From Corynebacterium pseudodiphtheriticum DSM 44287 (GTDB lineage Bacteria; Actinomycetota; Actinomycetes; Mycobacteriales; Mycobacteriaceae): a stretch of DNA of 64,000 nucleotides. Position 1 is the stretch's first letter, and every line of letters starts with the position of its first letter. Of the stretch, positions 27,078 to 37,066 are shown piece by piece. The position numbers and the translations under genes are program-made. The notes beneath the pieces were generated by a model. That model was given only the letters and a program-made list of their open reading frames with translations, was not told where the DNA came from and made no database searches. The stretch is from positions 186,001 to 250,000 of the forward strand of contig NZ_JIAH01000006.1 of the NCBI RefSeq assembly GCF_000688415.1. The letters run 5' to 3'.

Positions 27078-28268
27078 GTGAAGCATTCGAGCACAGATCA
27101 GACCGTCACTTTCCTCCACACTTCCGATTTCCAGTTGGGTATGCATCGACGTTTCCTTGACGGCGATGCAGGCGCACGCTTTGAAGAATCACGTCTGTTA
27201 GCGATTGAAAAATTAGGTGAGCTTGCTCAGCAAGAAGGCTGCGCGTTCATCCTTGTTGCAGGTGACGTCTTCGACGATAATTCCTTAGAGCGACGGACAT
27301 TAGATCGCGCATTAGAGACGATGCAATCGCTACCGGTGCCGGTGTATTTGCTTCCCGGAAACCATGATCCACTCGTGGCGGATTCCATCTTTTTCAGTGC
27401 ACGGGAATTGTCCAATATTCACGTCATCGATAACAACACGCCACAGGAAGTAGCAGATGGTGTCGAACTCGTTGGCGCTCCCTTGCTGGTGAAAAGCCCG
27501 GACCATGATTTGGTAGCTGCCGCACTAGAGGGGCTGAAACCAACAAATGCCATCCGCGTGATGGTGGGCCACGGGCAGGTGGAATCGTATGGCGATGAGA
27601 TCAAGCCCGATTTGATTGATCTGAATTGTGTGGAAACAGCTTTAGAGTCAGGGACTATCGATTATCTCGCTCTTGGTGATACCCATTCCACGGCGTCACT
27701 GGGCACCACCGGAAAAGTATGGTTCTCCGGGGCACCAGAAACAACGGATTTTCATAAACTAACGGACTGGGGTTTTCCCACAGACGGCGGAGAAACCGAT
27801 TCTGGGAACGTGTTGGTCGTCAGTATCACCAAGCCCGCCACACACTCCGTGCAGCAAGCAGCAGTAAGCGTCGTCAAGCACACTATTGGCCAGTGGCAAT
27901 TTCACGCACTTCAACCCGAACTCGATGATGCCGCTACCGTTGATGGGTTTCTGAACTACCTGCACAGTTACGCCAACAAGCGACGCACGGTGGTGAAATA
28001 TTATCTGCGCGGTGCGTTGAGCTTGACCGATACCATGCGGTTGGAGCGTGAGTTAGCGGAGCTTCGCCCTAGCTTCGGGGCACTGTATGAATCGCGGTCG
28101 TCGCAGGGGCTGAATCTCCAGCCAGAAGCAGATGAGCTAGAAAATCTCGACGTTAGTGGCTATGCCCGGGCTGCGCTTGAAGAGTTGTTGAATGATGCTG
28201 ACCACGACGATGCCGCGCGTGACGGCGCACACTTACTATTCCGATTGACGAAGGAGGCGCGCCGATGA
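27078..28268 (+). CDS. SbcD/Mre11/YhaO-like metallophosphoesterase
   Basis: A 396-residue calcineurin-like phosphoesterase of the DNA-repair exonuclease group, starting at GTG 27078. Motifs: I HTSDFQLGM (D-x-Q where Mre11/SbcD have D-x-H), II LVAGDVFDD, III LPGNHDPL, IV VMVGHGQVE and V LALGDTHSTA (G-D-x-H instead of G-H-x-H). A C-terminal capping region of about 150 residues follows. The stop overlaps the ATPase gene start by 4 bases, the classic sbcD-sbcC or yhaO-yhaN arrangement. The substituted ligands place it in the YhaO-like branch rather than true SbcD, so exonuclease activity should not be assumed. Confidence 0.85.
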   Translation: MKHSSTDQTVTFLHTSDFQLGMHRRFLDGDAGARFEESRLLAIEKLGELAQQEGCAFILVAGDVFDDNSLERRTLDRALETMQSLPVPVYLLPGNHDPLVADSIFFSARELSNIHVIDNNTPQEVADGVELVGAPLLVKSPDHDLVAAALEGLKPTNAIRVMVGHGQVESYGDEIKPDLIDLNCVETALESGTIDYLALGDTHSTASLGTTGKVWFSGAPETTDFHKLTDWGFPTDGGETDSGNVLVVSITKPATHSVQQAAVSVVKHTIGQWQFHALQPELDDAATVDGFLNYLHSYANKRRTVVKYYLRGALSLTDTMRLERELAELRPSFGALYESRSSQGLNLQPEADELENLDVSGYARAALEELLNDADHDDAARDGAHLLFRLTKEARR

Positions 28269-31174
28269 TGCGTATACACTCACTCAACCTGCACAATGTC
28301 CGAGGAATTAGCCAGCTGGAGCTTTCTGAGTTACCCGAGACAGGCGTCGTCGTGATTCATGGTGATAATGAGGCGGGAAAATCCACCATCATGGACGCCA
28401 TCGACGCGTGCCTGAATTATAAGTATTCGGGGTTTCCGAAGGATATTAAGTCTCTCGTTCCTGCCGACGGCTCCGGATGGCCAGAGATACGGCTTGACCT
28501 GTCGATTGGTCCGTACCGCATGGAAATCTACAAACAATTTTCCAGCTCGGCCGCGAGCAAAAAATGCGAGCTGAAATTCCAAAGCCCGAAAAAAGCAAGT
28601 TTGCGCGGTGATGAAGCCGAAAACGAGTTCCGCGTGATCATCAGTGAATATCTTGATACCGACCTGTTGGATGCATTGTTTGTCCGACAAGGAAAACTAC
28701 ACCATTCGCTCGCCGCAGCCGGCATCCCTAGCGTGGAAAGCTCATTGCAATCCGGGCATGTATGGTATGAAGGCAACGGCTCCGTGAATACGACGGCCCA
28801 GGACATAGCAGGCACAGCAATCGAGATCCCAGAAAACGTTGACTTTTCTCCTGTGTCAGGCACGAGCACGGAACAAGCGCAGGAAGAATCACGGCTGCTT
28901 GCGGCCGTCAATGCAGAATACGCACGTTATTACACTGCAAAGACCGGTAAGCCTGCGAAAGAGTTGAAAGCTGCAGAAGAAGAACTCAACGCTGCTCAAT
29001 CCCGTTATGACGAGGCAAAAAAGCAACTCGACCACGTAGCTGGATACGTTGCAGAATACGAAGAACTCAGTGAACGTGAAAAACTCGCCGCGGGCGAAAT
29101 CCCCGATGCAGAGCACGAATATGCCAATTCGGAAGCTGCGAAGCAGAATGCGGAAACAGTACAGCAACGGCTGAGCGACGCTGTGGAATCGGTACGGCAA
29201 GCAATGCAGCAGAAAAATTCGCAATTAGAGCTATTAGAAGCCCGTACTGCTCTGATCGACGAACTTAAGCAGGAGCAATCGCGCCGGGACGAACTGTCAG
29301 AGCAGCTGCAGCAGGCAGAAGAAGCGGCAAGGCAAGAAGCAGTAATCATTGACCAGCTGCAGGATACGAAAAACAAGGCTGATGCAAAATACCGAGCGCA
29401 ACGGGATCGGCACAAGGCAGTCCGTGTGGCCTCGAGCAAACTACGCAACGCACAGCGGGCACAGGAACTGCGTCACTTACTAGACCAGGTAGAGGGGATT
29501 GATACAAAGATCGGGGAAGCTCGTGCGGAGCTGGCGGCTCTACCCGCGTATATAGATCGGTCTGCATGGCAACGTCTGCGCCAAGCTCATGATGATGTGG
29601 TGGTTGAACAAAAGCTTGCCGACGCCCATGCTGCGCGACTGGAACTGTGTGCAGGTTCTCCAACTACGGTCACTGTCGTAGATGACACCGGTAGCCGCGA
29701 AATTTCTCTCGGGTCGCCTGTGCTGAGCGGGGCCGGAGAACATGACGAGCAAGCTACCGAAAAATTCCAGCCGGAACACAGCCTTGCGCTTTCCGACGGC
29801 ATGTCGGTGCAGTTCGGCGATATTACTGCGATCTATCGCAGTGCACAGCGGGAACAGGAAGACACCCAGTCCGCGCTATCTGCACTGGAACAGGCTCGGG
29901 CACATTTAGACGAACTATTGCGTGAATTCCAGTGTTCTGATCTGGAGAGTGCAGAAAAGATTTATACCACGTGCGATGCGCTTGATGGAGAAATCACTGC
30001 TTTGCGGAACCGGCGAGCTGGTGTCGTAGGTGATAAGGATATCGACGATGTGGTCCAAGAGCTTGCCGGGTTAGATCAGTATGCCAATGATGGTGGAGTC
30101 GCGGATTCGGGTACTGAACCTGGCACCGAAATTGCCACCGAAACGAGTGCGGACCAGCTAGCAGGATTGACTGTTGATGAGATTGCAACAGAACTGAGTA
30201 CTGCCGAAGCAGCTGAAGAACAGGCCCGTGAAGAATTGGAAGACGCAGCAAATAAGCTTGCAGTTTATGATGGTCGGCCTGCCGAAACGGAGGCGATGCG
30301 TGTGCGTGAACGCTACGGTCTAGCCACTGAGCGCGTTGTTAACGCTAAAGAAAAAGTTTCGGTGAGTGCGGATTCTGCTTCGATGGAGAAGCTGCGTGAA
30401 AATGTTGAACTTGCGAATATGCATTGGCAGCAAGCGATCAACGAACGGGAAGCTGCACAAGCCGCTGCCGATGATGCTGATGTTTCCATGGCCATGCGGA
30501 ACTGGGAGGGTGCAAAAGCCCATCTTGTTCAGTTACAAAGGACCATACGCGAAGCCGAGAATCGTAAACTAGCCCTAACCTCGCACATCGAGGCCGCTAC
30601 CGGCGCGGCGGAGCGGCTACACAAGGCCGAGGCGCAGCTGGAGAACCGAAAAGCTGACTATGCAGTCGTCGAACGACGGGCCCACGCTGCAGCCCGCCTG
30701 CGGGAGACGTTAATCCGGCATAGGGATGCTGCACGCCAGCGATACATGGAACCATTTGCCCGTGAACTTGAGCGTTTCGCCCGCGTGGTTTTTGATCAAT
30801 CTGTCAGTTTCGAATTAGATGAAAGCCTCGCGATTTCTCAGCGCATCATTGGTGATGAGGCTTTAGAGACTGAGCATCTATCTGGCGGAGCCCAGGAGCA
30901 ATTGGCGTTGTTGGTTCGTTTTGCGGTTGCTGCATTGACTGCTCACGGCCAGCAGGGCAGTACTGCTGAAGGTGAGCTGCCAATAATTCCTGTGCCGGTT
31001 ATGGTCGACGATGCGCTGGGATCGACTGATGCACGACGGCTCCGGCTTATGGCGACGTTATTTAGTGAAATTGCCCGACAGACTCAGGTATTCGTGTTGA
31101 CGTGTATGCCGGAACGCTATTCCCGGGTGGTGGGCGCCCAGCGCTATTCGATGCGTGAATTGACCGCCGGTTAG
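28265..31174 (+). CDS. SbcC/Rad50/YhaN-like AAA coiled-coil ATPase
   Basis: A 969-residue SMC-like ATPase. Walker A is GDNEAGKST at residues 33-41. Two long coiled-coil arms (about 220-410 and 650-830, rich in Glu, Ala, Gln) flank a central beta-rich segment (about 470-530, TTVTVVDDTGSREISLGS). The C-terminal lobe has the ABC signature LSGGAQEQLALLVRFA and Walker B VMVDDALGSTDA. No C-x2-C zinc hook is present in the middle, unlike Rad50/SbcC. It starts inside the preceding stop codon (ATGA-type overlap; ATG 28265 or 28268). The pair presumably forms an Mre11-Rad50-like complex acting on DNA ends. Confidence 0.87.
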   Translation: MMRIHSLNLHNVRGISQLELSELPETGVVVIHGDNEAGKSTIMDAIDACLNYKYSGFPKDIKSLVPADGSGWPEIRLDLSIGPYRMEIYKQFSSSAASKKCELKFQSPKKASLRGDEAENEFRVIISEYLDTDLLDALFVRQGKLHHSLAAAGIPSVESSLQSGHVWYEGNGSVNTTAQDIAGTAIEIPENVDFSPVSGTSTEQAQEESRLLAAVNAEYARYYTAKTGKPAKELKAAEEELNAAQSRYDEAKKQLDHVAGYVAEYEELSEREKLAAGEIPDAEHEYANSEAAKQNAETVQQRLSDAVESVRQAMQQKNSQLELLEARTALIDELKQEQSRRDELSEQLQQAEEAARQEAVIIDQLQDTKNKADAKYRAQRDRHKAVRVASSKLRNAQRAQELRHLLDQVEGIDTKIGEARAELAALPAYIDRSAWQRLRQAHDDVVVEQKLADAHAARLELCAGSPTTVTVVDDTGSREISLGSPVLSGAGEHDEQATEKFQPEHSLALSDGMSVQFGDITAIYRSAQREQEDTQSALSALEQARAHLDELLREFQCSDLESAEKIYTTCDALDGEITALRNRRAGVVGDKDIDDVVQELAGLDQYANDGGVADSGTEPGTEIATETSADQLAGLTVDEIATELSTAEAAEEQAREELEDAANKLAVYDGRPAETEAMRVRERYGLATERVVNAKEKVSVSADSASMEKLRENVELANMHWQQAINEREAAQAAADDADVSMAMRNWEGAKAHLVQLQRTIREAENRKLALTSHIEAATGAAERLHKAEAQLENRKADYAVVERRAHAAARLRETLIRHRDAARQRYMEPFARELERFARVVFDQSVSFELDESLAISQRIIGDEALETEHLSGGAQEQLALLVRFAVAALTAHGQQGSTAEGELPIIPVPVMVDDALGSTDARRLRLMATLFSEIARQTQVFVLTCMPERYSRVVGAQRYSMRELTAG

Positions 31175-31225
31175 TTCATTAAGCACGCATCTGAATAACC
31201 AGCAGGATAGTGATCAATCCGGTGA

Positions 31226-31243
31226 AATCTGACTTGTCAACAA
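31226..31243. promoter_or_regulatory. possible autoregulatory operator of the MarR-type gene
   Basis: AATCTGA (31226-31232), a 4-base spacer, and TCAACAA (31237-31243) form an imperfect inverted repeat ending 13 bases before the first ATG. The right half and the TGA-N4-TCA core resemble the RosR box I recall from C. glutamicum (TTGTTGA-N4-TCAACWA). Left half is poor; tentative. Confidence 0.35.
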
Positions 31244-31256
31244 AATTCGTTAGTAT

Positions 31257-31784
31257 ATGGTCATGGCGGAACCAGTACGTTGGCTTGATGATCATGAACA
31301 AGACCTGTGGCGTAGCATCTTGCAGGCAAACCGTAAGATCAATCGCGTTTTAGACGAGACACTGCTGAATGCTAGCGGATTGTCGACTGCGGAATACGGG
31401 GTGCTTGTCGTTCTTTCGGAAGCGCCTAATCACTGCCTGCGCTTGTGCGCACTATGCGATGAATTGGTGTGGGACCGATCCAGAACTTCGCACCAGATCA
31501 CGCGTATGGAAAAGCGGGGATTGCTACGTAAAGAACGCTTCAGCGGTGACGGCCGCGGCGTCAGCGTGGTGCTCACCGATGACGGTATGCAGCGGCTGCA
31601 AAAAGCAGTGCCTGATCACGTGGAGTCGGTGCGCAGGTTGATTTTCGATCATTTAGATGAGGACGATAAACCAAGCATTCAACGCTTTATGAATGCCGTG
31701 CTCGCGGTGGACAATATCCCTGGATACGAAGCAGCCGATGGGTGTCCGCCGTCTGCATCGTCTGCTCCCGGGCCGGATAATTAA
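31257..31784 (+). CDS. rosR: MarR-family regulator, RosR-like
   Basis: A 175-residue winged-helix regulator. The DNA-binding domain spans about residues 45-115: LSTAEYGVLVVLSE, recognition region ELVWDRSRTSHQITRMEKRG and the wing RKERFSGDGRGVSVVLTDDG. The signature WDRSRTSHQ and the location beside the SNF2/SbcCD-like genes match C. glutamicum RosR (cg1324), a thiol-based hydrogen-peroxide-sensing repressor. Several Cys lie just before the recognition helix (C-x3-C-x2-C in NHCLRLCALCDEL) and one near the C-terminus, consistent with redox sensing. ATG 31257 and ATG 31263 are both possible starts. Confidence 0.75.
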   Translation: MVMAEPVRWLDDHEQDLWRSILQANRKINRVLDETLLNASGLSTAEYGVLVVLSEAPNHCLRLCALCDELVWDRSRTSHQITRMEKRGLLRKERFSGDGRGVSVVLTDDGMQRLQKAVPDHVESVRRLIFDHLDEDDKPSIQRFMNAVLAVDNIPGYEAADGCPPSASSAPGPDN

Positions 31785-31823
31785 CAGGCTTATGTGCGAG
31801 AGAAAATGAGCTAAACGACGAAA

Positions 31824-31864
31824 GTCTCGAGACACCGTTGAAAACAGCAACGATGTCTCGAGAC
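31824..31864. terminator. bidirectional terminator between rosR-like gene and tRNA-Arg
   Basis: GTCTCGAGACA (31824-31834) pairs with TGTCTCGAGAC (31854-31864); the stem continues inward with CGTTG/CAACG after one mismatch, closing a 7-base loop. Each outer arm itself contains a 10-bp palindrome. It lies between convergent transcripts. Confidence 0.75.
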
Positions 31865-31873
31865 AATACAGTG

Positions 31874-31947
31874 TGCCCCCGAAAGGGTTCGAACCTTCGA
31901 CCTTCGGTACCGGAAACCGACGCTCTAATCCGCTGAGCTACGGGGGC
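31874..31947 (-). tRNA. tRNA-Arg (anticodon CCG)
   Basis: Reading the minus strand, a complete cloverleaf folds: acceptor GCCCCCG/CGGGGGC, D arm GCTC...GAGC, anticodon stem TCGGT/ACCGA closing the loop TTCCGGT with anticodon CCG, and T arm GAAGG-TTCGAAC-CCTTT. The discriminator base is A and CCA is not encoded. It decodes CGG. Position near argS is usual in corynebacteria. Confidence 0.95.
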
Positions 31948-32044
31948 AATCCCGCGGAATTTACCGCGACCTAAATACTAACATCTCGTCTCTCATTGGC
32001 AATAATTAGCAGGTCGCGGGTGTTTCTGGGAAAAATAGGGCTGG

Positions 32045-33667
32045 TTATTGCTCGAAGTAGCCCGGTGCATCGGACTGCTGTGGGGTTTTGCCGGTCCGAA
32101 GGTAGTCTACGACGATATCGTCGACGACTTTGTTGCTGTTGCCCACGTGACCGTGGCCTGGGCCATGGACGGTGAGAACGTGCGCGTTCATGACGTCGGC
32201 AAGAGCTTTGTGGTCAGCGTAGACGGTTTGTGGGTCTCCAGTGGCACTGACCTGAAGCGGTTGCACGGCAAGTTCGGCGCCATCCAAGTGAGCCACTCCG
32301 GTAATCGGTGCCGCACCGTTGCACGTGTGGCCAGCCGCCAAGCTGTAAGAATTGGCAGTAGGAATATCACTGACGACATAGTTTGCCCACAGGTATTCCG
32401 GCAGCAACGCAGGGTTCGTTGGCGTCGTGTTTTCATTGCAGACTAATAACTGCTGCGTCGCAATCGTGGCAACTTGCGCTTGTTGGATCTTCGCAATTTC
32501 TTCATCACTGAGTTCGGTAGGCTGTTCCAGTTCAGCAAACATATCCTCGCTGCCATTGATTTGTTTCGCGAGCTTGTCCCACTGGCGTGGTTGCGGAACC
32601 AACTGGTGGGTGACGATAGCGGTCAAGGATTGATCGAGGCTGGCGCCAGGGGCGAGTGCGGAACGCGTTAAATGTTCCAGCTGGGCAGAACCCTGACTCG
32701 TGGCATTGATAATTTCTGTGCCAATTTCCCCGGACCATTCCAATCCTGCTGGTAGGTCACCAATTCGGGCAGCTGGGGGCAGATTGGTGGGGTTTACTCC
32801 GGATTCTTCCAAAACCTTGTGCGACCATGAATTATAGGCGGCTAGCGGGGTGGTGCCGAGACCATAAATGTCATTGCGGTCAGCCACATAGGTGAAAAAA
32901 TCTGCGTAGGCGTTGTCGTATCCCCGTTTTTGTTGCGTGAGTACACCACCCCACGAAGCATAGGGGTTCATGGCGGAATCGAGGATTAACCGATCTGTAT
33001 GTTGTGGGTACGCGCTTGCGTAGGCAGATCCCAAGTAGGTGCCGTAGGACAGGCCTAGGATCGAGATTTCGTCGTATCCCAGCGCCTGGCGTACCCACTC
33101 CCAATCATGCGCGGTGTTCTGCGTGGTCAAGGAATCGGTGTATCCCGGTGTGGAATTCTCGCAGGCATCTTTCCAGAATCCGCCAGGGCGGGTGATGGGA
33201 TTATTGGCAATGATATCTCGGGGTTCATCGCAGCGCACTGGCGTAGAACCCGGTAGGCCGCGTGGCTGGACGACGATACGGTCCCACTCTTGGGTGATGC
33301 CATCAGGCCATTCGAACATGTCACCTGCGAAGTAAGAATAACCGTCTCCGCCAGGTCCGCCCGGGTTGCCGAATAATGCGCCGCGCGAGCTTCCAGAAGC
33401 TTTCTGCCGGACAAAGCCGACGGAGATGCTGCCAGCTTCTGGGGTGTCGTGGTAGGTAGGAACGTCGATGCGGCCACATTCTGCATTGTCGTCGGTAACC
33501 TGCGCGGGGCAGTCTTCCCAGGTAATCTCTGCATTGCGGGCGGGGTGTTGTGCGATGCCGGCGTGTGCTGTTAAAGGTTGGAACAACGCAACGGAAGCGC
33601 CCAGGCAAGCAACGCTGGCGATAGTGGTACGGCTCCGTTGAAAAAATGGTGTCGATCGCACTCGCAA
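32045..33667 (-). CDS. secreted alpha/beta-hydrolase (tripeptidyl aminopeptidase-like)
   Basis: A 540-residue exported hydrolase of the SCO7095/TAP family. A signal peptide (TIASVACLGASVALFQPLTAHA) ends at AHA-G near residue 37. The mature protein has the oxyanion loop FGNPGGPGGDGYS, the nucleophile elbow ILGLSYGTYLGSAYA, and a C-terminal TAP-like region with VSATGDPQTVYADH (Asp) and VHGPGHGHVG (His). Cys pairs (ITWEDCPAQ/NAECGRID and others) suit disulfides outside the cell. It probably cleaves peptides or esters in the envelope; in corynebacteria an equivalent secreted hydrolase precedes argS divergently, as here. Confidence 0.85.
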   Translation of the reverse strand: MRVRSTPFFQRSRTTIASVACLGASVALFQPLTAHAGIAQHPARNAEITWEDCPAQVTDDNAECGRIDVPTYHDTPEAGSISVGFVRQKASGSSRGALFGNPGGPGGDGYSYFAGDMFEWPDGITQEWDRIVVQPRGLPGSTPVRCDEPRDIIANNPITRPGGFWKDACENSTPGYTDSLTTQNTAHDWEWVRQALGYDEISILGLSYGTYLGSAYASAYPQHTDRLILDSAMNPYASWGGVLTQQKRGYDNAYADFFTYVADRNDIYGLGTTPLAAYNSWSHKVLEESGVNPTNLPPAARIGDLPAGLEWSGEIGTEIINATSQGSAQLEHLTRSALAPGASLDQSLTAIVTHQLVPQPRQWDKLAKQINGSEDMFAELEQPTELSDEEIAKIQQAQVATIATQQLLVCNENTTPTNPALLPEYLWANYVVSDIPTANSYSLAAGHTCNGAAPITGVAHLDGAELAVQPLQVSATGDPQTVYADHKALADVMNAHVLTVHGPGHGHVGNSNKVVDDIVVDYLRTGKTPQQSDAPGYFEQ

Positions 33668-33840
33668 GTCCTTCCAAAAGTGGCGAAAGTGAAAATAGTT
33701 ACTTCATGCGATGCTAGCGGTTTAAGTTGTGCAAGGTGTCGGGAAACGCCGGACACCGTACGACCGTTCTGTGGACTTCTAAAAATGTTCAATTTGCCTG
33801 TTTCTTAAGCCAGGTTGCTTGTCTATTACACTAAGGAGCT

Positions 33841-35493
33841 ATGACTCCAGCTGATCTTTCGCAATTAATTAAAGACACCGCCACCACCATCTTGGCAGAG
33901 CGCGGCTTAGACACGTCTGCGTTGCCTGAGGTGGTGACAGTGGAACGGCCGCGCAACCCGGAGCATGGTGACTACGCCAGTAATCTGGCTCTACAGGTAG
34001 CGAAAAAGGCCGGGGCAAACCCGCGCGACTTCGCCAGCTGGCTGGCGGCAGCATTAGCAGGAAACTCCGCGATTGATCAAGCAGAAATTGCGGGCCCGGG
34101 ATTTCTGAACATTCGCCTGGCTGCCGACGCACAGGGGGAAATCGTCGCCAAGATCCTACGGGAAGAGGAAGCATTCGGAAATTCGGATGCACTGTCTGGT
34201 CAGCGGATCAATTTGGAATTCGTCTCGGCGAATCCTACCGGCCCCATCCACCTTGGTGGAACTCGCTGGGCCGCGGTTGGGGACTCTTTGGGCCGCGTAT
34301 TGGAAGCCTGCGGGGCAGAAGTTACCCGAGAGTATTATTTCAATGACCACGGCGGGCAAATTGACCGCTTTGCGCGGTCGTTGGTGGCTGCTGCGCAAGG
34401 TGAGCCGACTCCCGAAGATGGCTATGGAGGCGATTACATCCGGGAAATCGCTAGTGCAGTCGTCGAAAAGAACCCCGCAGCACTTGATGGTGAGCCAGCC
34501 GAAGTGCAGGAAAACTTCCGTGCGCTTGGCGTAGAGATGATGTTCGAGCAGATCAAAGCCTCATTACGCGAATTTGGTGTTGAGTTCGACGTTTATTTCC
34601 ATGAAAACTCTTTATATGAGTCTGGTGCAGTCGAAAAAGCAATTACCACGCTGAAAGACAACGACAATTTGTATGAAGCTGACGGTGCCTGGTGGTTACG
34701 CGCAGAAAAATTTGGTGACGATAAAGACCGTGTGGTGATTAAATCGGATGGTGACCACGCGTATATTGCTGGTGATATCGCGTATGTCGCCGATAAATTT
34801 GATCGTGGCCACAATTTAGCAATCTATATGCTAGGTGCCGACCACCATGGTTACATCGGACGTTTGCGTGCTGCGGCACAGGCGCTGGGTTATGAGCCAG
34901 ACAACGTCGAAGTATTGATTGGTCAAATGGTTAACCTGCTGCGCGATGGCAAACCGGTGCGCATGTCGAAACGTGCTGGAACCGTGATTACCCTGGAGGA
35001 TTTGGTCGAAGCCATTGGTACGGACGGGGCACGTTACTCGTTAGTGCGCTCCAGCGTTGATACCTCGGTGGACATTGATTTGGAATTGTGGACTGCGCAG
35101 TCTGCCGACAATCCGGTGTATTACGTGCAATATGGTCACGCTCGGCTGTGCTCCATCGAACGTAAAGCTGCTGAGCTCAAAGTCGACGGCAATGAACCCG
35201 AGCTCGGTCTGTTGTTGCACGATAAGGAAGGTGACTTGATCCGTACTCTGGGTGATTTCCCGGAGGTAGTAGCCACCGCAGCGCAGTTGCGTGAACCGCA
35301 CCGAATCGCTCGTTACGTAGAAGATTTGGCGGCGACTTTTCACCGTTTTTACGACCAGTGCCAGATTCTGCCAAAAGCTGGTGAAGACGCAGAACCAATT
35401 CATAGCGCTCGGTTGGCATTGGCACGGGCAACGCGACAGGTACTGCATAACGGTTTGACTATGGTGGGGGTTAACGCTCCGGAACGGATGTAG
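33841..35493 (+). CDS. argS: arginyl-tRNA synthetase
   Basis: ArgS, 550 residues, the class I synthetase charging tRNA-Arg. The N-terminal Add-1 domain has [21 protein letters not shown]; the HIGH-type signature is [16 protein letters not shown] at about residue 130; the KMSKS-type loop is [17 protein letters not shown]; and a C-terminal DALR anticodon-binding domain ([15 protein letters not shown] ... [23 protein letters not shown]) ends the protein exactly as in homologues. The start ATG 33841 follows aaggag. lysA begins 4 bases after the stop, so the two genes form the argS-lysA operon known from C. glutamicum, where arginine and lysine influence expression. Confidence 0.98.
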   Translation: MTPADLSQLIKDTATTILAERGLDTSALPEVVTVERPRNPEHGDYASNLALQVAKKAGANPRDFASWLAAALAGNSAIDQAEIAGPGFLNIRLAADAQGEIVAKILREEEAFGNSDALSGQRINLEFVSANPTGPIHLGGTRWAAVGDSLGRVLEACGAEVTREYYFNDHGGQIDRFARSLVAAAQGEPTPEDGYGGDYIREIASAVVEKNPAALDGEPAEVQENFRALGVEMMFEQIKASLREFGVEFDVYFHENSLYESGAVEKAITTLKDNDNLYEADGAWWLRAEKFGDDKDRVVIKSDGDHAYIAGDIAYVADKFDRGHNLAIYMLGADHHGYIGRLRAAAQALGYEPDNVEVLIGQMVNLLRDGKPVRMSKRAGTVITLEDLVEAIGTDGARYSLVRSSVDTSVDIDLELWTAQSADNPVYYVQYGHARLCSIERKAAELKVDGNEPELGLLLHDKEGDLIRTLGDFPEVVATAAQLREPHRIARYVEDLAATFHRFYDQCQILPKAGEDAEPIHSARLALARATRQVLHNGLTMVGVNAPERM

Positions 35494-35497
35494 TCGC

Positions 35498-36853
35498 ATG
35501 AGCATGCACCTTTCTGATTTCAACGAACTACCTAGCCATGTTTGGCCTCGTAATGCCTGCCGTGAGGACGACGGCACGGTGGCTATTGCTGGAGTGTCTT
35601 TGCCAGAAATCGTCGAGAAATACGGTACTCCCGTCATGGTGTTTGATGAAGATGATTTCCGGTCCAGATGCCGGGATATGGCGCAGGCGTTTCACGGGGC
35701 CAGGAATGTGCATTACGCCTCGAAAGCAATGTTGTCGACGCATATTGTCCGTTGGGTCAATGACGAGGGTTTGTCTTTAGACGTAGCCTCACTTAATGAG
35801 CTGTTGATTGCGTTACGCGCCGGATTTCCAGCCGAACACATTACGGTGCACGGCAATACCAAAAACCGGGAGTTTTTAAGACATTGCGTTGCCGCACATG
35901 TAGGACACGTGGTGCTGGACGCGCCTGGCGAACTTGTCGAACTTAATGAGATTGCTGCCGAGCTGGGCAGGAAGCAGCCAGTTTTGGTGCGAGTGACGCC
36001 TGGCGTGGATGCACACACGCATGAATTCATTGCTACCAGTCACGAAGACCAAAAATTTGGCTTTTCCTTAGCCGCTGGTGATGCTTGGCAGGCCATCGTC
36101 GACGCGCACCAGGCGAACAACTTAGATCTGCACGGAATCCATTGCCATGTGGGCTCACAAGTATTCGATGCTGATGGTTTCAAGTTAGCCGCGGATCGCT
36201 TGCTGGAATTGTTTGCGCGCGTGCACAAAGATTTGGAGTTGCAGCTACCCATTTTGGACCTGGGTGGGGGGTACGGAGTGCCGTATCTCGCCGATGACTC
36301 CGAGCTGGACATTGCAGGAATTGCCGAAGATTTGATTACTGCAGTGCATAATAAGGCGGCTTTTTTGGGAATTGAACCGCCGAAGGTTGTTGTCGAGCCT
36401 GGTCGTGCACTTGTCGGTCCGGCAGCGGTAACGGTTTACGAAGTCGGTACTGATAAAAACGTGCAAATCGACGAGGGGCGCTACCGGAGGTATCTTGCGG
36501 TAGATGGTGGAATGTCGGATAATATTCGTCCTGCACTCTACGGCGCAGATTACGATGCGCGAGTGGTCTCACGATTTACTGATGGACACCAAAAATCTAC
36601 CCGCCTCGTGGGTGCACATTGTGAATCTGGGGATATTCTGATCCCAGACTTTGCTTGCCCGGCGGATGTTCGTACTGGTGATTTGATGGGTCTAGCTGTG
36701 ACGGGAGCTTATTGTTATCCGATGTCATCGCGGTATAACGCGTTTACCCGCCCAGCAGTGGTGTCAGTACGGGACGGAAGAGCGGAGCTTATGCTGCGTC
36801 GCGAAACCATTGAGGATTTGCTTAGCCTCGAGGTGGTGCGGGACGCGGATTGA
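35498..36853 (+). CDS. lysA: diaminopimelate decarboxylase
   Basis: LysA, 451 residues, PLP enzyme of fold type III converting meso-diaminopimelate to L-lysine and CO2. The PLP lysine is in VHYASKAML (about residue 75); other landmarks are [10 protein letters not shown], the phosphate-binding [22 protein letters not shown], and the catalytic-dimer motif HCESGDIL with the nearby [15 protein letters not shown] 35498 is used; ATG 35504 is two codons on. It is read with argS. In diaminopimelate-walled actinobacteria this enzyme sits at the branch between wall and lysine synthesis. Confidence 0.98.
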   Translation: MSMHLSDFNELPSHVWPRNACREDDGTVAIAGVSLPEIVEKYGTPVMVFDEDDFRSRCRDMAQAFHGARNVHYASKAMLSTHIVRWVNDEGLSLDVASLNELLIALRAGFPAEHITVHGNTKNREFLRHCVAAHVGHVVLDAPGELVELNEIAAELGRKQPVLVRVTPGVDAHTHEFIATSHEDQKFGFSLAAGDAWQAIVDAHQANNLDLHGIHCHVGSQVFDADGFKLAADRLLELFARVHKDLELQLPILDLGGGYGVPYLADDSELDIAGIAEDLITAVHNKAAFLGIEPPKVVVEPGRALVGPAAVTVYEVGTDKNVQIDEGRYRRYLAVDGGMSDNIRPALYGADYDARVVSRFTDGHQKSTRLVGAHCESGDILIPDFACPADVRTGDLMGLAVTGAYCYPMSSRYNAFTRPAVVSVRDGRAELMLRRETIEDLLSLEVVRDAD

Positions 36854-37066
36854 GCTGACTATGTGGAGTGGAAGCGCGTACTGAGCACAGATGCTGAAGC
36901 GAATGCGGCCTGAATAAATTTCGCCAAGCAAGTTAAGTCTGCCGTTAAAGCCGGTACCATTGAATGCGCACGCCCGTGAAAACCGCCGAATGAGTGATTG
37001 CGTAGATACGTAATTGCTCGTTTGAGTAACTGACTAACGACGATTTACGAAGGAATGCGAAACAAC

